Shown: positions 24,758 to 33,815, counted from the stretch's first letter. The stretch is 64,000 bases of DNA from G965197405 sp965197405 (GCA_965197405.1 OZ240206.1:434001-498000); one strand, 5' to 3'. The notes: generated from the sequence alone by a model not told the origin. Numbers and translations are program-made.

Positions 24758-27706
24758 TCACTCCCTGAGCCGCTTCCCCTCGGGGTCGTAGAAAGGAGCG
24801 GTGAGTACCCTAGCTGGCATCGGTCTGCCGTTGACCTGGATATGGACCTCCGTCCCGTCCTCGGATAGCTCTACGGGGACCCAGATGAAGCCAATGCCCC
24901 GGCCCAGGGACGTGCTCAGGCGCGAGCTTGTGACCCGCCCTACGGGCTTCCCGCCCGCCACAACGGGGACCCCGTCTTCCGGCACGGCTGAGTCCTCCAT
25001 GACAAAACCCACCAGCTTGTCCCTCAGCCCCCTCTCCTGGACGGCCTGTAGAGCATGCTTGCCGATGAAGTCGTCCTTTTCAAACCGCACCACCCAGGAC
25101 AAATCGCCCTCGAGGGGATTGGAAACGGCGTCGGTATCCTGGCCTATAATGATGTGCTTCTTCTCCAGGCGGAGGATGCGCTGGGCCTCGACGCCGAAGG
25201 GGGCGATGTCGAACTCTTTGCCCGCCTCCATCAGCATGTCCCACACGTATTCGCCGTACTCGGCGGGGAAATGCAGCTCCCAGCCGGTCTCACCCACGAA
25301 GCCTATGCGCAGCAACATGGCAGGGACTCCTGCCACCTCGCCGGTAGCGCTCCTCATGTAGCGGAAGGCGGAGGGAGAAAGGTCTATGTCCGTCAGCTTG
25401 CTCAGCGTATCCCTGGCCCTGGGGCCTGCAACGTTGATGGCCGCGTAGCCCGCGGTGACATTAGTAACGTGGACGCACCAGCCCGTACCGGCCGCCCACA
25501 GCTTCAGCCACTCCTCCATCAGGTCTATATTCCCCGTCGTCGTGGTGATGAAGTAATGGTCCTCCGCCAGACGCGTGATAGTGCCGTCATCCATGATGGT
25601 CCCGTTGTCCGAGCAGAGAAGGCCGTACCTGATGCGTCCCACCGGCAGGGTGGAGAAGACATGAGTGTAGACCTTGTCCAGGAGCGCGGGGGCGTCTTTG
25701 CCCTGCACGTCCAGCTTGCCCAGGGTGCTCACGTCTATGATGCCCACCCCCTGGCGGACGGCGGCGCACTCCTTCCGGGGCGAGCCGTAGGTGTTGGGCC
25801 TCTTCCAGGGACCCAGGTCCATCATCCTCGCCCCCAGCTCCCTGTGCTTCTGGTCGAGGGGCGTCAGCTTGATGGGCATGTGGGGTGGGCCGGCCAGCGC
25901 CCCCAGGGGCACCGGATGCACAGGAGGTCGGGACGTGGTGGTTCCCGTCTCGTTGATACTCAGGCCGGTGTGCGCGGCGCAGATTCCAATGGCGGCTTTG
26001 AGGCACATCTTCCCCTGGCAGGGACCCATTGACAGAGTGCTGTAGCGCTTGAGGGTCTGCATCTCGTCAAAGCCCTCGGCGATAGCGTCGTGAAGGTCCT
26101 TCTCCGTCACATCCTCGCAAATGCAGACGAATTTCTTCTTCCCCGGGCCGGGCGATACCAGGACCTGGCTGACACGCAACTGCTCCCTGTAGCGGGCCTC
26201 CCTTTCCGATAGCTCCCTCCGGTAGCCTTCAACCCGTTCCCTGGAAATGGCCTCCTCCGTGGAGTCCAACAGGCTGAAAGCGGCCTCCATGCCGGCTATC
26301 CTCCCCTGAAGGATGACCGCCCGGAGGTCGTGAATCCCCGTCACATCGCCGGCGGCGTAAATCGCGGGGGGCAGCCTGGAAGGTATGGTCTCACCCAGGG
26401 TCTCGTCGTAGTCCAACTGGCAGCCTGCTTGATAGAGGAGGGACACTGAAGGATCGGTCCCTCCGGCGATGCAGAGCAGGTCGCACCTGAAGCGCCTCTC
26501 CTTGCCTTCGCTGTCTCTATTATCTTTATTCAGGCTTGCGACCACGACGCCTCTCACATGCTTCTTGCCCCTGGCTTCCTTGACGGTGTGGGAAGGGAGG
26601 ATGGGCACGTTATGGGACCTCAAGCTCTCCACCGCGTCCAAACCCTGGGGAACGGTCTCCCTGGCGTCCGTTACGGCCACCACTTCCACGCCGGCCTGCA
26701 CCAACTCCGAGGCAACGTCATAGCCCTGGTCGCTGCCAGTGGCCACCACCGCCCTACGGCCAGGCTTTACGCCGTACAGGTGCATGAGCCGCCGGACTCC
26801 CGTGCTCAGGAACACTCCGGGCAGGTCGTTGCCCCGGAAGACCAGTGGGACCTCGTTAGAGCCGCTGGCTATGACAACGCGCTTGCTCCTCAGCTTGATC
26901 GTCCGCCTGCCCTGAGACACGCCGAGGAGGTTCCCCTCGTACAACCCGAAGGCGGTCGCCCCGGACAGCACCTCCACGTTGGGCAGGCCTTCAGCTTCGT
27001 CAATCAGCCCGCCGGAGACCTCAAATCCACTATCGTCGGGATGCTCGGACAGCCCCCGACGGGTGGACATATCCGCTCTGAGGTGTCCTCCGAGGGAAGG
27101 CTGGTCATCTATCAGGGTCACTCGCGCCCCGGCCTTCCCGGCCTCGATAGCGGCACAGATACCGGCCGGGCCACCGCCGACTACGGCTACATCGGTCTGG
27201 CGGTTGTAGTGTTCATATTCTCCGCCGGAGCCGGAATGAACGTCAATTTCCCCCAAGCCGGCGATGCGCCTGATGATGGGCTGAGCCAGATGCCACATGA
27301 ACTTGGGCCTGATGAGGCTCTTGTAGTAGAAGCCCACTGGCAGAAAGGCGTCCAGCCTGTCCAATATGGAAAGGGCGTCGTGATTCAGGGAGGGCCAGGC
27401 ATTCTGGTGGCGCACCACCATCCCGTCCCGGACCGGCTCGGTACAGGCACGGACGTTGGGCACGCCGTCCACGTTCATCAGGCAGTTGGGACATTTGCCG
27501 GCCACGCACAACAGCCCCCGGGGGCGGTGATACTTGAAGCTGCGACTGAAAATCCTGACCCCGGAGGCATAGAGGGCCGAGGCGACGGTATCCCCCACTC
27601 TGGCCTTCACAGGCTTGCCATTGAAATGGAAAAGTACCTGGGCAGAAGGGTCGGTCAGGTGGGATGCCAAGCGAGATGGATGACGTGGAAGCCTGTCAGA
27701 ATTCAC
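24758..27706 (-). CDS. mgdC: N-methylglutamate dehydrogenase subunit C (sarcosine-oxidase alpha/SoxA-like)
   Basis: 982 aa if started at the GTG at 27706 (GGGGG upstream); an in-frame TTG at 27724 would add 6 residues. Domains in order: 2Fe-2S-like ferredoxin fold at residues 25-110 (RPRGLLCVAGKCPNCLMNV), NAD/FAD pyridine-nucleotide-disulfide oxidoreductase fold from about 165 (VAVVGGGPAGICAAIEAGKAG), a BFD-type cysteine segment (FVCICEDVTEKDL, MGPCQGKMCL), then a GcvT folate-binding domain from about 620 (PNTYGSPRKECAAVRQGVGI) to the end. This is the full SoxA layout. In this operon it should oxidise N-methylglutamate and pass the C1 unit to tetrahydrofolate. Confidence 0.88.
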   Translation of the reverse strand: MNSDRLPRHPSRLASHLTDPSAQVLFHFNGKPVKARVGDTVASALYASGVRIFSRSFKYHRPRGLLCVAGKCPNCLMNVDGVPNVRACTEPVRDGMVVRHQNAWPSLNHDALSILDRLDAFLPVGFYYKSLIRPKFMWHLAQPIIRRIAGLGEIDVHSGSGGEYEHYNRQTDVAVVGGGPAGICAAIEAGKAGARVTLIDDQPSLGGHLRADMSTRRGLSEHPDDSGFEVSGGLIDEAEGLPNVEVLSGATAFGLYEGNLLGVSQGRRTIKLRSKRVVIASGSNEVPLVFRGNDLPGVFLSTGVRRLMHLYGVKPGRRAVVATGSDQGYDVASELVQAGVEVVAVTDARETVPQGLDAVESLRSHNVPILPSHTVKEARGKKHVRGVVVASLNKDNRDSEGKERRFRCDLLCIAGGTDPSVSLLYQAGCQLDYDETLGETIPSRLPPAIYAAGDVTGIHDLRAVILQGRIAGMEAAFSLLDSTEEAISRERVEGYRRELSEREARYREQLRVSQVLVSPGPGKKKFVCICEDVTEKDLHDAIAEGFDEMQTLKRYSTLSMGPCQGKMCLKAAIGICAAHTGLSINETGTTTSRPPVHPVPLGALAGPPHMPIKLTPLDQKHRELGARMMDLGPWKRPNTYGSPRKECAAVRQGVGIIDVSTLGKLDVQGKDAPALLDKVYTHVFSTLPVGRIRYGLLCSDNGTIMDDGTITRLAEDHYFITTTTGNIDLMEEWLKLWAAGTGWCVHVTNVTAGYAAINVAGPRARDTLSKLTDIDLSPSAFRYMRSATGEVAGVPAMLLRIGFVGETGWELHFPAEYGEYVWDMLMEAGKEFDIAPFGVEAQRILRLEKKHIIIGQDTDAVSNPLEGDLSWVVRFEKDDFIGKHALQAVQERGLRDKLVGFVMEDSAVPEDGVPVVAGGKPVGRVTSSRLSTSLGRGIGFIWVPVELSEDGTEVHIQVNGRPMPARVLTAPFYDPEGKRLRE

Positions 27707-27772
27707 GGGTTCTATGACCCCCAAATATAGATAGGTACAGGACGGGGCCGATCCGGCGGTGCTGGACCCTCG

Positions 27773-28030
27773 CTAGCGGCCCTCCGGCCAGTAGGTGCGC
27801 AGGACCTCGTTGGTGCGGGTGTCCCGCACGGCGAAGAACCACTTCCGGCAGCCATACTTGTGGTACCACCACTCCTGCTGGACCCCCGCTTCATTCTTAC
27901 GGAAGTAGTAATACTGGATCCTCTCCTGGGACGAGGCTTCCTTGCCCGGCCTGGACAGGGTCTCGCCTCCGAAGCGAAAGTCCAGCACGTTGCGGTCTCC
28001 GCAGTTGGGGCAATTTAGAAGGAATGCCAT
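27773..28030 (-). CDS. mgdB: N-methylglutamate dehydrogenase subunit B (SoxD-like)
   Basis: 85 aa, ATG with GGAGAGG upstream. Small zinc-binding delta subunit of sarcosine-oxidase-type complexes: CPNC (Cys7, Cys10), then YYYFRKNEAGVQQEWWYHKYGC with His57 and Cys61 as further ligands, read here in parts, and ending RTYWPEGR. Located between gmaS and mgdC. Confidence 0.88.
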   Translation of the reverse strand: MAFLLNCPNCGDRNVLDFRFGGETLSRPGKEASSQERIQYYYFRKNEAGVQQEWWYHKYGCRKWFFAVRDTRTNEVLRTYWPEGR

Positions 28031-28092
28031 CTACGCGCCTCTCCTGGCAGCACAGCGACGGAACAGGCTTTAACAGGACACGCCCGGATGCC

Positions 28093-29454
28093 TCAAAAGA
28101 GGGTGAGGTATCTGTCTATCTCCCAGGCCGTAACCTGACGGTGGTAGTCCTTCCACTCCTGTCGCTTCAGTCTCATAAAGTCGGGGGCAATCTCTCCCAG
28201 GGACTCCAGGACCACCTCGTCCTGCTCCAACTCATTCAAGGACTCTTCCAAGCTCTGAGGGAACACCCTGATGCCCCTTCTCCGAATCTCCTCCAGACCC
28301 AGGTCGTACAGGTTGCCCAGGTTCGGCTCGCCGGGATCCAACTCCCGGTGAATGCCATCCAGACCGGCCAAGACGTAGGTGGCGAGAGCCAGGTAGGGAT
28401 TGCAGCCCGCCGAGACTGTCCTGTCCTCCAGGTGGCCCGGGCCGGCCGTGCGGATCATCTGGGTGCGGTTGTTGTCCCCATAGGAAACGAAGGCCGGCGT
28501 CCAGATATACCCGGAGGTGGAGCCGTGCAGCGACGCAGTCCCAACTTGAAGCCGCTTGTAACAGTTGACGGTGGGAGACGTCACGCCGCACAGGGCCGGG
28601 GCATGGGCCATTATCCCGCCGATGAAGTGGTACGCCAGCTCGGAGAGGCCGAGTCCCTTGGGGTCGCTCTCGTCCAGAAAGAGGTTCTCCCCGGTCTGAG
28701 CATCCGCAAGGTGAAAGTGGATATGGGCGGCGCTGCCCGTCCGATTGGTAAAGGGCTTGGGCATATGGGTGGCAATGGCCCCGTACTTCTGGGCCAGCTG
28801 GCTGGTCATCATTTTGAAGAAGGTGTAGCGGTCGGCGGTGGTGAGGGCATCGGAGTAGGCGAAGTTAATCTCGTACTGTCCGTTGGCATCCTCGTGGTCC
28901 GACTGGTAGGAGTCCCACCCCAATCTGTTCAGACCGTCCATCATATCCCGGAGATAGTCCATGACGCCTGAGATACCCTTATAGTCGTAGCAAGCTTTCT
29001 CCAGGGTGTCGAAATTGCCGGGGTCCCAGATGGTTATGGACCCGTCGGCCTTGCGAGTCACCAGGAAGTGCTCCGGCTCGATGCCCACGTTGAAGCTGTA
29101 GCCCTCTCGCTTCACGTCGGCGAGGACTCGCTTGAGGTTGAGGCGGGGGCAGTGCAGATAAGGCTCGTCGTCCACATAGAGGTCGCTGGCGAACCGGGCC
29201 ACCCCCTCCTTCCAGGGCAACGGGGTATAGCTGTCGAGGTCAATCCGGGCCAGCATATCGTGGGAGTGAGGCCCCTGTCCAAGGCCCCAGACCGCTCCCC
29301 CGGCGAACCCTGCGCCCACATCCAGCACGTCGTCGAAGTGGGTGACCGGCACCATCTTGACCTTGGCAGCGCCGTGAATATCAACGAACTGGGTCAGGAT
29401 GTATTCGATTCTGTCCTCTTCCATGCGTTTGCGTATCGCTTCACGGGAGGCCAT
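28093..29454 (-). CDS. gmaS: Gamma-glutamylmethylamide synthetase (glutamine-synthetase-like)
   Basis: 453 aa from the ATG at 29454, with AAGGAGG upstream; an in-frame TTG 14 codons earlier lacks one. Glutamine-synthetase family: DIHGAAKVKMVP near the N-terminus, GIEPEHFLV with a metal-binding glutamate, HEDANGQYEINF, HMPKPFTNRTGSAAHIHFHL in two parts, and NRTQMIR plus CNPYLALATYVLAGLDGI. Closest in layout to the short GlnT/GmaS clade. Placed among mgs and mgd genes it most likely joins methylamine and glutamate with ATP. Without context it would be annotated type III glutamate-ammonia ligase. Confidence 0.82.
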   Translation of the reverse strand: MASREAIRKRMEEDRIEYILTQFVDIHGAAKVKMVPVTHFDDVLDVGAGFAGGAVWGLGQGPHSHDMLARIDLDSYTPLPWKEGVARFASDLYVDDEPYLHCPRLNLKRVLADVKREGYSFNVGIEPEHFLVTRKADGSITIWDPGNFDTLEKACYDYKGISGVMDYLRDMMDGLNRLGWDSYQSDHEDANGQYEINFAYSDALTTADRYTFFKMMTSQLAQKYGAIATHMPKPFTNRTGSAAHIHFHLADAQTGENLFLDESDPKGLGLSELAYHFIGGIMAHAPALCGVTSPTVNCYKRLQVGTASLHGSTSGYIWTPAFVSYGDNNRTQMIRTAGPGHLEDRTVSAGCNPYLALATYVLAGLDGIHRELDPGEPNLGNLYDLGLEEIRRRGIRVFPQSLEESLNELEQDEVVLESLGEIAPDFMRLKRQEWKDYHRQVTAWEIDRYLTLF

Positions 29455-29501
29455 TTTACCGGGACCCTCCTTGTTAGAGGCTTGGCGACCGGCCAAGGGG
29501 A

Positions 29502-30803
29502 CTACGTACCGAATACCTTGTTTGTCCCCGCGAGGGGAATCCGGGCCATCGCCGAGGCCTCGATAGTCAGGGCTGCCATGTCTTCAGGCTCCAGGCTATG
29601 CACGTCGCCCTTGCCGAGAGAGCGGGTCAGCAGGGCCATCTCCATGGTCATGGAGTTGATGAAGTTGGCCACCCTCTCCGCCCCTTCCTGGGGGTCCAGC
29701 CTCTTCTCCAGCTCGGGGTCTTGCGTGGTTATACCCACCGGGCACCTGCCGGTATGACAGTGGTTGCAATACCCGGCCTTGACCCCAATCTCACTCTCGA
29801 AGTCGGACTCCGGAATCTCCTTGTTGCAGTTGAGGGCGATGAGGGCCGCTATGCCTATTGCGACCGCGTCCGCCCCCAGAGCGAGGGCTTTCGCGGCGTC
29901 TGCGCCGCTCCTTATGCCGCCCGAGGCTATGAGGGACACCTCGCCGTAGAGTCCCAACTCCCTCAGCGCCTCCCTTGCCTGTACGATGGCGGGCACGGTG
30001 GGAATGCCGCTGTGGTCGAGCAGGACCTCCGCCGACGCCCCCGTACCGGCTATCATGCTGTCAATGACTATGGCGTCGGCCCCGGCCTTGGCAGCCAGCT
30101 TCACGTCGTCGGCAACCCGGCAGGCCCCCAGCTTGACTGTTACCGGGACTCGCCAGCCGGTAGCTTCCCGAAGTTGCTCAATCTTGACGGCCAGGTCATC
30201 AGGGCCGAGCCAGTCGGGGTGCCTGGTGGGGCTGCGCTGGTCTATGCCGGTGGGCAGGTCGCGCATCTCGGCGATGTGGTCCATCACCTTGACCCCCATG
30301 AGAAGCCCGCCGGTGCCGGGCTTGGCCCCTTGACCTACGACAACCTCAATGGTATCCGCACGGACCAGATCGTGGGGATTGAACCCGTAGCGGCTGGGCA
30401 GCACCTGGTATATCAGCTTCTGGGAGGCCTCCCTCTCGTCCGGGAGCATCCCGCCGTCGCCGGTGCAGGTAGCCGTGCCAACCCGGGTGGCCGCCATCCC
30501 CAAGGCAACCTTGGCGTTGCGGGAGAGGGCGCCATAGCTCATGCCGGTGATATAGATGGGCGTCTCAAGGACCAGAGGCTCCTTCGCGTAGCGAGAGCCT
30601 ATGACGGTCCTGGTGTTGCACTCCTCCTTGTACCCCTCCAGGGGGTAGCGGGTGAGGCCGGTGGACAGGAACACCAGGTCGTCGAAGTGAGTGACCTTCT
30701 GGAAGGTGCTGAACCCCCGGACCCTGTACCTGCCCAGCTCCGCCTTGCCATGTATATCATCCATGACCCAGGGAGACCATATCTGGCTGTTACCCATTAC
30801 CAT
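29502..30803 (-). CDS. mgsC: N-methylglutamate synthase subunit C (FMN-binding glutamate-synthase-like)
   Basis: 433 aa, ATG with GGAAGG upstream. It matches the FMN domain of glutamate synthase: FDDLVFLSTGLTRYPLEGY, TPIYITGMSYGALSRNAKVAL in parts, GDGGMLPDE, GQGAKPGTGG, TVKLGACRVADDV, DAIVIDSMIAGTGAS, LIASGGIRSGADAAKALALGADAV over two motifs, and a cysteine cluster CNHCHTGRCPVGITTQDP that probably binds Fe-S. With MgsA and MgsB it would turn gamma-glutamylmethylamide and 2-oxoglutarate into N-methylglutamate. Confidence 0.87.
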   Translation of the reverse strand: MVMGNSQIWSPWVMDDIHGKAELGRYRVRGFSTFQKVTHFDDLVFLSTGLTRYPLEGYKEECNTRTVIGSRYAKEPLVLETPIYITGMSYGALSRNAKVALGMAATRVGTATCTGDGGMLPDEREASQKLIYQVLPSRYGFNPHDLVRADTIEVVVGQGAKPGTGGLLMGVKVMDHIAEMRDLPTGIDQRSPTRHPDWLGPDDLAVKIEQLREATGWRVPVTVKLGACRVADDVKLAAKAGADAIVIDSMIAGTGASAEVLLDHSGIPTVPAIVQAREALRELGLYGEVSLIASGGIRSGADAAKALALGADAVAIGIAALIALNCNKEIPESDFESEIGVKAGYCNHCHTGRCPVGITTQDPELEKRLDPQEGAERVANFINSMTMEMALLTRSLGKGDVHSLEPEDMAALTIEASAMARIPLAGTNKVFGT

Positions 30804-31066
30804 GGCATCGGCCCTTCCACGTTACATCCTTCGCTGCATTCTTCACGGCGCGTGCTCCATCCGCCGGGTCTTTTAATCGTCACCCCGAGCGGAGCGAGGG
30901 GTCTAAAATCCTGGCTGATCGCGGCCTTGATTTCAATTTTCGTTAGGCACTATCTTTAGATTCCTCACTCCGCTTCGCTCCGTTCGGAATGACAGGCGGC
31001 GGGCGGGGGCCTGTATTCGCCTAGCGTCGAGAATCAGAAGGCCCTGGTCCGTCCCCCAAGACATGC
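30804..31066. repeat. R3 repeat copy (about 30876-31033) between mgsB and mgsC
   Basis: ATCGTCACCCCGAGCGGAGC...GGGGTCTAAAATCC and GATTCCTCACTCCGCTTCGC...GGAATGACAGG are the inverted ends, followed by a reversed CCTGTATTCGCCTAGCGTCGAGAAT tail in parts. It breaks the otherwise tight mgs genes. No other feature is seen. Confidence 0.8.
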
Positions 31067-31753
31067 CTATATCACCCGCTTCTCGAAGCGCTCCAGGGAG
31101 TCGAAGTGGTAGAGCTTCTTGGCTGAAACGACCTTGGTGAAGTTGTACCGCTCCTCTATGCCGTACCGCCCAAGAGTATCCCATATGCCGATAAGCTCGT
31201 CCTCGCTGACCTCTTCTACCTTGGCGTCGCTTCCAAGGGAGCCAATCTTGCCCGCAACGTAGATGGCTCCCTCGTACATGGAGTCCCCCACCGCGTCTCC
31301 CATGTCCCCGCAGACGACAATCTTGCCCTTTTGCATCATGAAGCCGGCCATGAACCCGGCGTTGCCCCCTATTATCAGGGAGCCGCCTTTCATGGATATG
31401 CCGGCCCTCGCCCCCGCGTTGCCGCCCACAAATATCTCGCCTCCACGGATGCTCGACGCCACCGAGGCCCCGGCGTCCCTGGACACGACGACCTTGCCGC
31501 TCATGAGGTTCTCCCCAAGGCCCCACCCGGCATTGCCGTTAATGGTGACCTCCGGGCCATCCATGAGGCTGGCGGCGTAGTAGCCCACGCTGCCCTCTAT
31601 GGTAATCTTGCAGGGCGTCAGGACGCCGACGGCTATATTGTGGCGGGCCTGGGGATTGAGGACTCTAATCTCCTCCGCGCCGTTGGCGGCCAACTCCTTT
31701 ATCCGAAGGTTGAGTTGAGAGATAGTCAGAGCAGAGGCGTCTATATCAGCCAA
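31067..31753 (-). CDS. mgsB: N-methylglutamate synthase subunit B (GltB alpha/GXGXG domain protein)
   Basis: 228 aa, apparent TTG start overlapping the end of mgsA by 13 bases. It is made of the right-handed beta-helix repeats with the GXGXG pattern of glutamate synthase: GSVGYYAASLMDGPEVTING, GNAGWGLGENLMSGKVVVS, GGEIFVGGNAGARAGISMKGG, and GDMGDAVGDSMYEGAIYVAG, each seen here as consecutive units. Stand-alone versions serve as the structural subunit between amidotransferase and FMN domains. The start codon is the least certain point. Confidence 0.85.
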   Translation of the reverse strand: MADIDASALTISQLNLRIKELAANGAEEIRVLNPQARHNIAVGVLTPCKITIEGSVGYYAASLMDGPEVTINGNAGWGLGENLMSGKVVVSRDAGASVASSIRGGEIFVGGNAGARAGISMKGGSLIIGGNAGFMAGFMMQKGKIVVCGDMGDAVGDSMYEGAIYVAGKIGSLGSDAKVEEVSEDELIGIWDTLGRYGIEERYNFTKVVSAKKLYHFDSLERFEKRVI

Positions 31754-32649
31754 GTCTTGACCTCGTTCTCCTGGGGCTCCATTCTGTCTATCTCCTGGTC
31801 AAAGACGCTTCTCAGGGCGATCTCCTCGGACGCAATCGCCACCACGTCCTCCGTCTCCATAGTCACCAGCGGCTTTGCCGACCACCTGTCCTTGGCGTAG
31901 CCCAGGCCCTTCTCGGTGGAGGATAGGAAAGTGAAGGTGCCGTCCAGGTCGTCCAGGGCACTCCGCAGGGCATTGTCCAGGTCAAGGCCCCGGGCCAGCT
32001 TGTCCGCAAGGTATACGGCGATTAGCTCGGAGTCGTTTTCGGTCTGAAACCGGTAGCCGTAGTCCTCATACTTGCGCTTCAGCTTGTGGTAGTTGGTGAG
32101 CTGGCCGTTGTGGACCACTGTGACATCGGGAAAGGGGTATGCCCAAAAGGGGTGGGAGTGATTGATGTCCACCTTGCTCTCGGTGGCCATCCTCACGTGG
32201 CCGATGCCGTGGGTGCCTTGCAGGGAGGCGACATCGTGCCTTTCATCAACGTTCAGCGCCGTGCCCAGGTCCTTTATGACCTCGGACACCCTTCCGATGC
32301 TGTGAATATGCACGCCCTGGGTGTTCATCAGGGCTTCGGCCAGCAGCCTTATGTCGCCCTCGTAGTTGATGGTCAGCCGGAGGTACTCGCCCCAAGCTCT
32401 CTGGGACTTGATGACGCCGCCGCACTCCACTATCCGCTCCTGTACATTTGAGAGGAAGCGCTCTCCCTCACCCTCCGTCCACAGCCTCAGAATGAGGTCC
32501 TCCTTGCAGTCCTCTCCGGCTACAGTCACCCCACTGGAGTCAATGCCCCGGTGCTTCAGGGGGTCGAGCATCCGGATAAGCTCCTGGCCCACGGGGGAGA
32601 GGCCCTCCGAGGCAGCGTTCTTGTGAATGATGCCACTGATACCGCACAT
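31741..32649 (-). CDS. mgsA: N-methylglutamate synthase subunit A (class II glutamine amidotransferase)
   Basis: 302 aa from the ATG at 32649, with GAGGGA ahead, which puts the catalytic cysteine at position 2 (MCGISGIIHKN) as required in Ntn-type amidotransferases. Other motifs are PLKHRGIDSSGV, GIGHVRMATESKVDINHSHP in parts, VVHNGQLTNY, and ENDSELIAVYLADKL. First gene of the operon and directly behind a promoter. It supplies the gamma-glutamyl amide hydrolysis step of N-methylglutamate synthase. Confidence 0.87.
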   Translation of the reverse strand: MCGISGIIHKNAASEGLSPVGQELIRMLDPLKHRGIDSSGVTVAGEDCKEDLILRLWTEGEGERFLSNVQERIVECGGVIKSQRAWGEYLRLTINYEGDIRLLAEALMNTQGVHIHSIGRVSEVIKDLGTALNVDERHDVASLQGTHGIGHVRMATESKVDINHSHPFWAYPFPDVTVVHNGQLTNYHKLKRKYEDYGYRFQTENDSELIAVYLADKLARGLDLDNALRSALDDLDGTFTFLSSTEKGLGYAKDRWSAKPLVTMETEDVVAIASEEIALRSVFDQEIDRMEPQENEVKTWLI

Positions 32650-32679
32650 ACTACAGTCCCTCGCTCTATTTGCACCACA

Positions 32680-32708
32680 ACTATACCACGAGTGCACCGC
32701 TCTCACAA
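32680..32708 (-). promoter_or_regulatory. Promoter of the N-methylglutamate (mgs-gmaS-mgd) operon
   Basis: Minus strand TTGTGA (32708-32703), 17-bp spacer, TATAGT (32685-32680). The -10 box matches 5 of 6. It lies about 31 bases before mgsA. Confidence 0.6.
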
Positions 32709-32775
32709 GATTGACCCAAGGGGTAATAGAGGTTGAGGGCGGGTCTTACGCGGAGGTAAAGGCAGGGTCATTCAA

Positions 32776-32849
32776 TTCTCGACGCTGGGCGAGTACGGGC
32801 CCTCGCCGCGTGTCATTCCGAACGCAGCGAAGCGGAGTGAGGAATCTAA
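32776..32849. repeat. Left half of an R3 repeat interrupted by the IS
   Basis: CAATTCTCGACGCTGGGCGA...CGCGTGTCATTCCGAACG...GAGTGAGGAATCTAA, which stops exactly where the IS starts. The right half resumes near 33877 (TAGATTCCTCGCTGCGCTCG...GAATGACAT). Confidence 0.8.
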
Positions 32850-32926
32850 GAGCCTATCCTAAAAACCGGTGAAACCCGCTGAGTAGTGAATGAGGAAGGA
32901 GGCAGAGGAGCGGCTAAACTTGGGGA

Positions 32927-33379
32927 ATGACGAAAGCGAAAGAACCCAAGCCGCCTCGACCACCCCGCGCCGGCCCAGCCTCTCCGACCAACCCCACCAC
33001 CGGCTCCTTCCAAGTATCCGACGAACTGTGGGAGGCACTGGCTCCACTCCTTCCCCAGCGGGTGAATACCCATCCCTTGGGCGGAGGCCGCCCCCGGGTC
33101 CCGGACCGGACCTGCGCCAACGGTATCTTCTACGTGCTTCGCACCGGTTGCCAGTGGAAGTCCTTGGATGCCACCGGCATTTGCTCCGGCTCCACCGCCC
33201 ACCTGCGCTTTCAGGAATGGGCCGCCGCCGGGGTGTTCCTGGAGCTATGGCGGACTGGGCTGGAACGCTATGACGAATTGAAGGGTTTGGACTGGAGTTG
33301 GCTGAGCATGGACGGGGCCTTGACCAAATCCCCCTTGGGCGGGGGGGAAAACCGGTCCCAACCCCACGGACCGGGGTAA
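32927..33379 (+). CDS. IS5-family transposase, upstream frame
   Basis: 150 aa. It carries the N-terminal DUF4096-like region (SFQVSDELWEALAPLLPQ, GGGRPRVPDRTCANGIFYVLRTGCQWKSL in parts) and the first catalytic aspartate in LSMDGALTKSPLGG. The frame leaves the family sequence at a run of seven G and four A (around 33339-33349) and ends 11 codons later. The rest of the transposase is in the next frame. Confidence 0.88.
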   Translation: MTKAKEPKPPRPPRAGPASPTNPTTGSFQVSDELWEALAPLLPQRVNTHPLGGGRPRVPDRTCANGIFYVLRTGCQWKSLDATGICSGSTAHLRFQEWAAAGVFLELWRTGLERYDELKGLDWSWLSMDGALTKSPLGGGENRSQPHGPG

Positions 33380-33401
33380 GAGCGGGGTCAAACGCAGTCT
33401 C

Positions 33402-33815
33402 TTGACCGAAGCCGGGGGCATTCCGGTGGGGCTGGCAGTGGACGGGGCCAACCGCCACGATATGAAGCTGGTGCGGGCCACGGTGGACAGCCTCCCCGTG
33501 CCACGCCCCGCGCCCAGCCCGGAGCATCCCCAGGGTCTGTGCTTGGACAAGGGCTACGACTTTGATGAGGTGCGCCGGACCGTGGACGAGTTTGGCTTCA
33601 CGGCCCACATACGCAGCCGTGGGGAAGAGGCTCAGGCCATCAAGAAAGAGGCCGGCTTCAAAGCCCGGCGCTGGGTGGTGGAACGCACCCACAGCTGGAT
33701 GAACCGCTTCCGGCGCATTTTGGTCCGCTGGGACAAGTCTCCCACCAACTACATAGCCTTTCTTCATTTCGCCTGTGCCCTTATCGCTCTCAGAGCCGCC
33801 GGGTTATTAGGATAG
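33402..33815 (+). CDS. IS5-family transposase, downstream frame
   Basis: Coding similarity starts earlier than the TTG at 33402, from about 33346 (KTGPNPTDRGKSGVKRSLLT), in the +1 frame relative to the upstream ORF. It has the second catalytic part, GLAVDGANRHDMKL, LCLDKGYDFDEVR, and the C-terminal RRWVVERTHSWMNRFRRILVRW with the DDE glutamate (E in VVERTHSW), followed by a stop inside the terminal repeat. Either a programmed frameshift at the G7A4 run joins both frames, or a one-base gain inactivated the gene. Confidence 0.85.
   Translation: MTEAGGIPVGLAVDGANRHDMKLVRATVDSLPVPRPAPSPEHPQGLCLDKGYDFDEVRRTVDEFGFTAHIRSRGEEAQAIKKEAGFKARRWVVERTHSWMNRFRRILVRWDKSPTNYIAFLHFACALIALRAAGLLG

Noticed and set aside
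32859..33767. 302-codon open frame on the minus strand of the IS
   Set aside because: It is the antisense shadow of the transposase, with low-complexity composition typical of such frames in high-G+C DNA.
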